64,000 nucleotides of DNA from Novosphingobium percolationis (GTDB lineage: Bacteria > Pseudomonadota > Alphaproteobacteria > Sphingomonadales > Sphingomonadaceae). Below are positions 37,855 to 44,644 of this stretch, piece by piece. The notes beneath the pieces were generated by a model, which did no database searches, was not told where the DNA came from, and saw only the letters and a program-made list of their open reading frames with translations. Where the stretch lies: contig NZ_JAILYM010000008.1 of NCBI RefSeq assembly GCF_020179425.1, positions 62,001-126,000 of the forward strand. The letters are read 5' to 3'. Made by a program: the position numbers and the translations under genes. The stretch's first letter is position 1, and each line of letters begins with the position of its first letter.

Positions 37855-38406
37855 GTGTCACATCGCAACTGGCCCGTGCTGGCCGCGCTTCCCGTCCTGG
37901 CGGTCGTTGCGGCCCCCGCATGGGCCGCCGACTATCTGACCGTCGAGCAGGCCCAGCACGCGCTCATCCCGCAAGCGCAGGCGTTCACCGCCATTCCGCT
38001 GACGCTGACCCCGGCCCAGATGACACGAATCCGGCAGATGTCGGGCACGCCGCAGCGCACCGCGCAGCCCAGGGTGTGGCGCGCGCAGCGCGGCGCGGCG
38101 ATGCTCGGCTGGATCATCGTGGACGAGGTGATCGGCAAGCACGAATTCATCACTTATGCGACCGGAATTTCGCCCGATGGCCACGTGCTCGGCGTCGAGA
38201 TCCTGAGCTATCGGGAATCCAAGGGCGGGCAAGTGCGCGACCCGCGCTGGCGCGACAGGTTCCGGGGCAAGACGCTGGCCGATCCGTTCCGGCTCAATCA
38301 GGACATCCCCAACATCTCCGGGGCAACCCTGTCGAGCCGCAATGTGACCGACGGGGTCAAGCGCCTGCTGGCGATCCACGCTGTGGCGCTGGCCCACGCG
38401 GGCTGA
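37855..38406 (+). CDS. Periplasmic FMN-binding-domain protein with flavinylation motif
   Basis: The 183-residue exported protein (signal peptide ending PAWA) carries an FMN_bind-type domain. Near the C-terminus SGATLSS matches the D/S-G-A-T-x-S/T motif in which ApbE attaches FMN to Thr. EFITYATGISPDGHVLGVEI and SYRESKGGQVRDPRWRDRF are typical of RnfG/NqrC-like domains. GTG 37855 follows GAGGAG by 8 nt. The next gene encodes ApbE. The protein is inferred to be a covalent flavoprotein carrying electrons outside the cytoplasmic membrane. Confidence 0.88.
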   Translation: MSHRNWPVLAALPVLAVVAAPAWAADYLTVEQAQHALIPQAQAFTAIPLTLTPAQMTRIRQMSGTPQRTAQPRVWRAQRGAAMLGWIIVDEVIGKHEFITYATGISPDGHVLGVEILSYRESKGGQVRDPRWRDRFRGKTLADPFRLNQDIPNISGATLSSRNVTDGVKRLLAIHAVALAHAG

Positions 38407-38420
38407 TTGCTGCGCCGCGC

Positions 38421-39251
38421 ATGATGACCCGCTGCCGCCCGCTGCTGGGTACGTTCGTCGAGATCACGACCCCGGAGGGGCACGTATCGGCGGTGGACGC
38501 GGCCTTTGCGGCCATCGCACATGTGCACGCGCGCATGTCGTTCCATCGGGACGACAGCGATCTGGCGCTGCTGCGGAAGGCCAGCGCGGGCGATGTGGTA
38601 CGCCTCGATGCCGAGACGGTCCGGGTGCTGCGCCTCGCGCTGGACCTGCACGGACAAAGCGGTGGCCTGTTCGATGTGGCGGTGGCGGGCCCGGCGCTTG
38701 TCCGCAGCGGGTTCCTGCCGCGCTGCGACATCGCGCGACTTTCCGACTATCGCGGCACCAGCGCCGACCTTGCCATCCTTGATGACCAGCACGTGCGCGT
38801 GGAAAAGTGCGTACTGGTCGATCTGGGCGGCATCGCCAAGGGCCATGCCGTGGACCTTGCCGTGGATGTCCTGCAAGGCATGGGCGTGCCCGAAGGGCTG
38901 GTGAACGCAGGTGGCGATCTGCGCGCGTTTGGCGATCGGGATTGGCCGGTGGCGCTGCGCGATGCTGACGATATTGCGCGCATTTCGGTGGCCGCGCGCC
39001 ATTGCGCCATCGCCAGCTCGGCCAATCTCCTCAACCGCCGTCGCCATCGCGGGCAGCCGCAGTCGCCGCATATCGGCGTGCAGGGGCGTTCCGTGCTGTG
39101 CGACGAGCGTGTCACCGTGGTCGCGCCCCTGTGCGCCATCGCCGACGCCATGACCAAGGTCGCCATGGCCGATATGCCCCTCGCGCAGCGCCTTCTGACC
39201 ACCTGCGGCGGCCATGTCCTGCAAACGCCACACCACGAAAGTCATACCTGA
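38421..39251 (+). CDS. apbE: FAD:protein FMN transferase ApbE
   Basis: The 276-residue protein has the ApbE pattern: TRCRPLLGTFVEITTPEG, VHARMSFHRDDSDLALLRK, LFDVAVAG, VLVDLGGIAKGHAVDLAVD, VNAGGDLRAFG, and DAMTKVAM carrying the metal-binding Asp. It transfers FMN from FAD to Thr of target proteins such as the preceding gene product. ATG 38421 (or 38424) lies 14 nt after the FMN-binding gene. No obvious signal peptide is seen, unlike most ApbE; export may be Tat-independent or the start may differ. Its stop shares TGATG with the next gene. Confidence 0.9.
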   Translation: MMTRCRPLLGTFVEITTPEGHVSAVDAAFAAIAHVHARMSFHRDDSDLALLRKASAGDVVRLDAETVRVLRLALDLHGQSGGLFDVAVAGPALVRSGFLPRCDIARLSDYRGTSADLAILDDQHVRVEKCVLVDLGGIAKGHAVDLAVDVLQGMGVPEGLVNAGGDLRAFGDRDWPVALRDADDIARISVAARHCAIASSANLLNRRRHRGQPQSPHIGVQGRSVLCDERVTVVAPLCAIADAMTKVAMADMPLAQRLLTTCGGHVLQTPHHESHT

Positions 39252-39700
39252 TGGTTCATCGTCGATCGGCCAAACTGGCGTCCTGGCAGATCTGGCTGCT
39301 CGCGCTCAGCGGCATGGGCCTCTGGCTGTCGGGCTGCGGGTGGCTGCTGCTGCACTATTATGGCCAGAAGCAGGGAGAGTTCGGGCCCGAGATGAACCCC
39401 GTCGAACCGTGGATGATGAAGGCGCACGGGCTGTTCCTCATCCCGGCGCTGCTGGGCATCGGCGGGATGTTCATTGCTCACATTCCCAAGGGCTGGGCAC
39501 ACCGGCATCAGCGGATCGCCGGGGTCGCGCTGTGTGTTGTTCTCGCCGCGCTGATCGCGAGCGGGTACATGCTGTACTACGTCGGCGACGAAGACTTGCG
39601 GGCCTGGACCAGCCTTGCGCACTGGACGATCGGCCTCGGCCTGCCGGTGGTCTTCCTTTGGCATTACCTCAACGGCCTCCGCGCGCGTCGCCGGATCTGA
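39251..39700 (+). CDS. Four-helix membrane protein, putative b-type cytochrome (DUF4405-like)
   Basis: The 149-residue protein has four predicted membrane helices. Helix 2 (HGLFLIPALLGIGGMFIAH) has His at both ends and helix 4 (HWTIGLGLPVVFLWH) likewise, an arrangement expected for two stacked b haems, as in DUF4405/cytochrome b561-like proteins. Coupled to apbE by a TGATG junction, it is a good candidate for the transmembrane electron donor to the FMN protein. Haem binding is inferred from histidine positions only. Confidence 0.75.
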   Translation: MVHRRSAKLASWQIWLLALSGMGLWLSGCGWLLLHYYGQKQGEFGPEMNPVEPWMMKAHGLFLIPALLGIGGMFIAHIPKGWAHRHQRIAGVALCVVLAALIASGYMLYYVGDEDLRAWTSLAHWTIGLGLPVVFLWHYLNGLRARRRI

Positions 39701-39725
39701 CGAAGAGTTTTAGTCGTCGACCAAT

Positions 39726-39738
39726 CACCCTCAGGGTG
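39726..39738. repeat. 13-bp palindrome CACCCTCAGGGTG, copy 1
   Basis: A perfect dyad (six-base arms around one base) lies 54 nt before the HEPN-MNT ATG. The identical 13-mer recurs at 49780-49792 over the start codon of the RES toxin gene. It may be an operator; identity is seen, function inferred. Confidence 0.5.
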
Positions 39739-39791
39739 CAGCAGTCACTTTGCCCTTGGCAGCGACGTCGAAACCGGCGATTCTAGATGTC

Positions 39792-40703
39792 ATGCAATCC
39801 GGTCGCAACCATCTTCCCGAAGGCAAGCGGCGCGAACTCGCGCACGTGGTCGATACCGTACGCGCCGGCTTTGCCGCAGCGATCGCGCATAGGACGCAGC
39901 CGCGCTATCGGATGGGCAAGCTGCTCAAGATCGTTCTGTTTGGGTCCTATGCTCGCGGAGACTGGGTGGAAGATCCGGTGGGGCGCTACTTTTCCGATTA
40001 TGACCTGCTTGTGGTCGTGAACCATGACGATCTCACCGACATTGCCGAGTTCTGGGAAGCCACCGAGAACCGGCTGCTGGCCGACCTGTCTGCTGGCACG
40101 GTCCTGCGCACGCCGGTCAGCCTCATTTACCACAGCCTCGATGACGTAAATGAGAAGCTCCGGCTTGGCCGGTACTTTTTCATGGACATCCTCAAGGATG
40201 GCATTGTCCTGTTCGAGGAACCGGGTTTCTCCTTTGCAGAGCCGCTCCCGCTGTCGCGCGAGCAGGCGCTGCGGGAGACGCAGGACTACTTTGATGACTG
40301 GTTCAAGAGCGCTACGAACTTCGAGACTTTAGCGAAAAGCGCGCAAACAAACGGCATGCCCAAGGAGGCGGCGTTCCTCTTTCACCAAGCGGTCGAGCGG
40401 TTCTACCACTGTCTCTTCCTCGTTCGCACGCTCTGGTCACCCAAATCTCACAATCTCAACCGCCTCAGGGATATGGCCGAGGAACTTGAGCCAACATTGA
40501 AGGATGTCTGGCCGCGAACAGGGCGCTTCGAGAAGCGATGCTATGCCCTGCTGCGCGATGCCTATGTGAAGGCAAGGTATGCGCCATCGTACCGCATTAC
40601 GGCGGACGAACTCGCTTGGATCGCCGGGAGGGTGCAGGTGCTTCAGGCACTGGTGGAGAGCGCCTGCGAGGCACGCATCGAGGATCTTGTCAGAGCAGCC
40701 TGA
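39792..40703 (+). CDS. Nucleotidyltransferase-HEPN fusion protein
   Basis: The ~303-residue protein has an N-terminal MNT nucleotidyltransferase (VLFGSYARGDWVEDP, then YFSDYDLLVVV supplying the catalytic GS and DxD-type acids, about residues 45-77) and a C-terminal HEPN-like helical domain (FLFHQAVERFYHCLFLVRTL, KSHNLNRLRDMAEEL, about residues 180-225). Separate HEPN and MNT proteins form toxin-antitoxin pairs in which MNT AMPylates the HEPN RNase; here both sit in one chain. ATG 39792 is used, although an in-frame TTG at 39750 exists. It could be a self-neutralised toxin or a defence protein. Confidence 0.82.
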   Translation: MQSGRNHLPEGKRRELAHVVDTVRAGFAAAIAHRTQPRYRMGKLLKIVLFGSYARGDWVEDPVGRYFSDYDLLVVVNHDDLTDIAEFWEATENRLLADLSAGTVLRTPVSLIYHSLDDVNEKLRLGRYFFMDILKDGIVLFEEPGFSFAEPLPLSREQALRETQDYFDDWFKSATNFETLAKSAQTNGMPKEAAFLFHQAVERFYHCLFLVRTLWSPKSHNLNRLRDMAEELEPTLKDVWPRTGRFEKRCYALLRDAYVKARYAPSYRITADELAWIAGRVQVLQALVESACEARIEDLVRAA

Positions 40704-40991
40704 CGTGACGTCCGGTTCTTCACGGCGGCCGGTTGCGACCGCTTGCCCGTGTCCAAAGAACATCCCCTTCCGAGACTGAAACACGCCCCTGTCCGAAGCC
40801 GGAGAGGACACGCAACCCGCGCCGATGCGTACCGTGTTGCCGCGCCTTGCGCGGCTGCCCGCACCACTCCTTCCGGCGGGGTTTCCCTGCGCTGCGCTCC
40901 GGTGCGGTCCCCTCCGCCCCCGGACCTTTCGGGGCTCAGTCGAAGGGATGGTCCCTTGGACACTCAGCAGAGCAACGACAAGGAAATCCCT

Positions 40992-41405
40992 ATGAAGAAC
41001 ACCGTCATCCTCGCAGGCTTCGTCGGCAGCAATCCGGAAGTCCGCACCACCCAGAATGGGGCTTCGATCACCAGCCTCTCCATCGCCACCACTCGCAGCT
41101 TCAAGGATGTCGAAGGTCATCGCCAGACCGAGACCGAATGGCATCGGATCACCTGCTTCAACGGCGTCGGCAAGTCAGTGGCAGAGCACGTTACCAAGGG
41201 CGCCCTGGTCATGGTCACGGGCCGCATCCACTACACCCGCTGGACAGACAAGAACGGACAGTTCCGCTACGGCTGCGAGATCATCGCCGAGCAGGTCGAC
41301 TTCCTCGCCAAGGCGAAGGAGAAAGCAGCAGGCGATGCCGAACTCCCGCTGGAGGAAACCGCGGAACCGGCTCCTGCCAGGTCCACCCGGCGGCGCTCGA
41401 AGTAG
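40992..41405 (+). CDS. ssb: Single-stranded DNA-binding protein, plasmid type
   Basis: The 137-residue OB-fold protein starts MKNTVILAGFVGSNPEVRTT and has TEWHRITCFNGVGKSVAEHV and VMVTGRIHYTRWTDKNGQFR, clear SSB core motifs. AAGGAAA precedes ATG 40992. The C-terminus (PARSTRRRSK) is basic and lacks the acidic DDDIPF-like tip used by chromosomal SSB to recruit partners. An ssb copy near oriT is common in leading regions of conjugative elements. The 290 bp before it contain no recognised gene. Confidence 0.92.
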   Translation: MKNTVILAGFVGSNPEVRTTQNGASITSLSIATTRSFKDVEGHRQTETEWHRITCFNGVGKSVAEHVTKGALVMVTGRIHYTRWTDKNGQFRYGCEIIAEQVDFLAKAKEKAAGDAELPLEETAEPAPARSTRRRSK

Positions 41406-41437
41406 CGCCGCTTCGATCACCATACCGATCCCAAACC

Positions 41438-41471
41438 GGCCCCGGCGGACCCATCCGCAGGGGCCTTTTTT
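41438..41471 (+). terminator. Intrinsic terminator after ssb
   Basis: GGCCCC (41438-41443) and GGGGCC (41460-41465) form a stem immediately followed by TTTTTT, 33 nt beyond the ssb stop. It isolates ssb from the mobilisation operon. Confidence 0.8.
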
Positions 41472-41479
41472 CTGTCTAG

Positions 41480-41969
41480 TTTCCCCCCCTCCAGATCGCG
41501 TTGAAGCGACGTTGGCAGCGCCTTTTGAAGACGCTGACTCTCTTGGTAATTTGCCCCCTCGAGATGGCTATTTGGTAGCCAGGACGGAACAAAGCCGGAA
41601 AATCTGCTTCCGGCCTACTCGCCTTTCAACGCCCTCCGGGCTATAGGTGCTGCCGGAAAGCCCCGGTTTTCTGGCATTTCCGTCAAGAATCGCAACCCCC
41701 GTGCACAGGCCCTCTGAAGCTGTTTTGGAAGGCACACCGTACACGGCGGGGCCGTCGTCAAAGAACGGCAGAAATCCGCCATTTTGCCGCCCTTTGCCTT
41801 TGCTGCAGCCCGCTGCAGTTCACCGGCTTCTCTCGCAAGGTGCTGAATTTACGCCATTTCCGGCTGCTGTCGGCTGCAGCCCGATTTCGGTTCGACAGCA
41901 TCTCGGCAGCGGCGTAGGATCGGCGCTGCGATTACCGAAACCACGTTCCCTCAAGGCAAGGGAACGCTG
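41480..41969. other. Candidate origin of transfer (oriT) region
   Basis: This gene-free 490 bp precedes the trwABC-like genes, the place oriT occupies in R388. At 41638-41647 the minus strand reads CCTATAGCCC, matching the CT/ATAGCCC around the R388 nick site. Nearby are inverted repeats GCCGGAA/TTCCGGC (about 41594-41614) and CGTTCCCT/AGGGAACG (41944-41966), the last touching the ribosome binding site of the first gene. Pyrimidine-rich and CTGCAG-containing repeats fill the rest. oriT function is inferred. Confidence 0.55.
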
Positions 41970-42260
41970 GTGAAGACCTTCAGGGATGTGGGCGTCTCGC
42001 TCGCGCAGGACCAGTTCGCACGGATCGACGCGCTGGCTTCAGGCCTTGGCATGTCGCGCTCGGCCATCATCCGCCAGCTGATCGATGTGGGGCTCCCGTT
42101 CGTCGAGGCCGGGCACGGCGTCAACGTCACGCGCCTCATCGCAATCATTGAAAGTACGCAGGCCGCGACCGACCGGTTGCTCACCCTGGCCGACCCCGAA
42201 TTCGCCGAGCGGCTGCCCGCGCTCACTATCGAGCGGCTCAAGGCCTACCACGATGCGTGA
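41970..42260 (+). CDS. Ribbon-helix-helix relaxosome accessory protein (TrwA-like)
   Basis: The 96-residue protein has an N-terminal ribbon-helix-helix (FRDVGVSLAQDQFARIDALA, GMSRSAIIRQLIDVGL), the DNA-binding fold of TrwA/MobC-type accessory proteins, and a helical C-terminus for oligomerisation. GTG 41970 follows AAGGGAA. It overlaps the coupling-protein gene by 8 nt. By analogy with TrwA it should bind oriT, help the relaxase nick and repress its own operon, possibly through the inverted repeat at 41944-41966. Confidence 0.8.
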   Translation: MKTFRDVGVSLAQDQFARIDALASGLGMSRSAIIRQLIDVGLPFVEAGHGVNVTRLIAIIESTQAATDRLLTLADPEFAERLPALTIERLKAYHDA

Positions 42261-44640
42261 GCGCGGCATCCGCTTCGATGGCCGCCCTGCCACGGTCCAG
42301 CACCACTCGGCGCGGGGGCGGGTGATCCGCAACGCCGGCCACTTCACGCGCGGCTCGCAGCTGCTGACGCACGAAGTGCTGATGACCTGGCAGGGGGTGA
42401 AGCTGCCGCTGGTGATCGGCTTCTTCGCCTTCACGATCCTCGCCTCGCTGATCCTGACCTTCCACATGGAGGACCACGAGATCCAGCTCGTGCTGATGAA
42501 GCTCTATGCGCTCGCCTGGGACATGGTCGATTTTGACCCCACCCACGTGATCAATCTGACTCTGCCCTCGGACCACGTCATTCGGGTGCCGATGGGGGCA
42601 GTCCCCTACAACAGTGCGGTCCGCATCGCCTGGGCCAAGGCCATGCACTGTGCGTTCGCCGCCGCGATCGGCGCGGCGTTCCTCACGATCCCGCTCTCGA
42701 TCTGGTTCGTCGATGTGTCGCGTCGGCGCGGGATCGAGATCCTCAAAGAACGCCACGAGCGCGGCGCTATGCTGGTCGAGCGGTCCGTCCTCCTGCGCGA
42801 AATCGCCGCGCACAACCATGCCGAGCTGGCGCGCGAGCTTGCCCGGATCGATCCACGCCTTGATGCCGCACGGGTTGCGACGACCTCGCCAGCGCGGCGG
42901 CTCGCCATGGGTGTGCCCGCACCCTACGACATGGCCGGTGTTCCATTCCCCTGGCGGCTCGAGCAGAGCCACGCGATGTTGATCGGCACGACCGGTGCGG
43001 GCAAGACGACGCAGTTGCGCTCGATCGTCGCGCAGGCGCGCGAGCGGGGGCACCGCTGTGTGATTTTCGATCTGACCGGCGCTTTCGTCGAGAGCTTCTA
43101 CGATCCTTCGCGCGACCACATCCTCAATCCGATGGACGAGCGTTGCCCGCCCTGGACGATCTTCAACGACTGCGCGAACTATGCCGACTTCACTGCCGCT
43201 GCCGCCGCGCTCATCCCGAGCGATGGCGGCAATGCCGAACCCTTCTGGGCGATGGCCGCGCGCACCCTGTTCGTCGAGATGTGCGTGAAGCTCGCAGAAG
43301 CCGGCCTCACCTCCAACGGCGCCATCGCCCATCACCTGATGCACGCCGATCTGTCCGCCGTGCACCGGATGCTCGAGAATACCATCGCCGATCCCCTGAC
43401 CGCCACCCAAGCCGCGCGCATGGCGGAATCGATCCGGGCGGTGTTCAACACAAATGCACAGGTCATCCGCTTCCTGCCCGATCCGGTCGAAGGCGGGTTG
43501 GCGCCGTTCTCGATCAACGCGTGGATGCGCGCGGAAGCGCGCGATGGCGGGATCCTCTTCATCACCTCGACCCATACCGACCTCACACTCAATCGCGCGC
43601 TGCTGACGCTGTGGATGGACATGGCGGTCAACGCGCTGATGCGGCTCGAGCGCACCCGCGACTTGCGCACCTGGTTCCTGTTCGACGAGGTCCATGCGCT
43701 CCACCGCCTGCCCGCAATCGAGCATGGCCTACAGACCGCGCGCGCCTTTGGCGGTGCGTTTGTGTTGGGCATGCACAGTTTCGACAAGCTTGCAGAAACC
43801 TACGGCGAGCAGGGCGCCATCAACCTCGCCGCATTGGCGCGGACCAAACTGATCCTCTCGACCGCCGACATGGAAACCGCGCGGGTATGCGCCGAGTTCA
43901 TCGGCAACCGCGAAGTCCGCGAGATGGATGAGGCCTATTCCTACGGCTACAACAACACCCGCGATGCCTCGACCCTGACGCCGCGTACCGAGGTCAAGCC
44001 GCTCGTCATTCCCGACGACATCATGAATCTCCCTGCGCTCTACGGTTTCCTCAAGTTTCCCGACGGGTTCCCGGCCACGCGCATCCGCCTTGCCTGGCGC
44101 GACTATCCGGCCGTGGCCGAGCCCTGGCGACGACGCGCCAGCCTGAGGCCCGCGCCTTTTGTGCCGCCGGGCGGCAGCGCCGCGCCTGCGGAAGGGGAGG
44201 GCGGCGTCGAACCCGTGCCTGCGCGGACTGGAGCGGAGTTGCGTGCAGTGGCGGGGCAGATCGTGCCCGAGGAACGCGCCCGTCTGACCGATGACCTGTT
44301 CACCGCGGCCGACCGGCGCGAGGTGACCGCGGGCGAGCGCGAAACCGATACGCGCGCTGCCGGCGAACCGGATAACCCAAGCCAGCCAGAAGCGGGCCTC
44401 GCCGGACTCATCGGCAACATGCGTTCGCAAAGCACGGGGGAGCCGCGCCTTGCCGACAGCGCGCGCGATGCCGCGATCGGCAGGCGAGCCGGGATCGCAG
44501 CGTCCCGCAAGGTGCCCGAGCAGCTCGCGGCGCGCGAGGAACAGCTGGGTTTCGACTACACCGACCGCCACGCGCGGCGGGGGCACGACGCGTCCGAGGT
44601 GGGCCTCGGCAGCGACGACGGTCCGGGCATCGGGGACTGA
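42253..44640 (+). CDS. Type IV coupling protein (TrwB/TraD-like)
   Basis: The 795-residue ATPase has two N-terminal membrane helices (about residues 45-70 and 125-150), the Walker A MLIGTTGAGKTTQLRSIVAQ near residue 250, and the Walker B WFLFDEVHALHRLPAIEHGL. The C-terminal 150 residues are charged and probably disordered. Coupling proteins recruit the relaxase-DNA complex to the mating channel and pump DNA. ATG 42253 overlaps the accessory gene; the relaxase begins 4 nt after its stop. No type IV secretion genes are in the window. Confidence 0.92.
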   Translation: MRERGIRFDGRPATVQHHSARGRVIRNAGHFTRGSQLLTHEVLMTWQGVKLPLVIGFFAFTILASLILTFHMEDHEIQLVLMKLYALAWDMVDFDPTHVINLTLPSDHVIRVPMGAVPYNSAVRIAWAKAMHCAFAAAIGAAFLTIPLSIWFVDVSRRRGIEILKERHERGAMLVERSVLLREIAAHNHAELARELARIDPRLDAARVATTSPARRLAMGVPAPYDMAGVPFPWRLEQSHAMLIGTTGAGKTTQLRSIVAQARERGHRCVIFDLTGAFVESFYDPSRDHILNPMDERCPPWTIFNDCANYADFTAAAAALIPSDGGNAEPFWAMAARTLFVEMCVKLAEAGLTSNGAIAHHLMHADLSAVHRMLENTIADPLTATQAARMAESIRAVFNTNAQVIRFLPDPVEGGLAPFSINAWMRAEARDGGILFITSTHTDLTLNRALLTLWMDMAVNALMRLERTRDLRTWFLFDEVHALHRLPAIEHGLQTARAFGGAFVLGMHSFDKLAETYGEQGAINLAALARTKLILSTADMETARVCAEFIGNREVREMDEAYSYGYNNTRDASTLTPRTEVKPLVIPDDIMNLPALYGFLKFPDGFPATRIRLAWRDYPAVAEPWRRRASLRPAPFVPPGGSAAPAEGEGGVEPVPARTGAELRAVAGQIVPEERARLTDDLFTAADRREVTAGERETDTRAAGEPDNPSQPEAGLAGLIGNMRSQSTGEPRLADSARDAAIGRRAGIAASRKVPEQLAAREEQLGFDYTDRHARRGHDASEVGLGSDDGPGIGD

Positions 44641-44644
44641 CGCG

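Noticed and set aside
42238-43725. A 495-codon minus-strand frame opposite the coupling protein
   Set aside because: It is a shadow of the TrwB-like gene, which has Walker A and B motifs on the plus strand.
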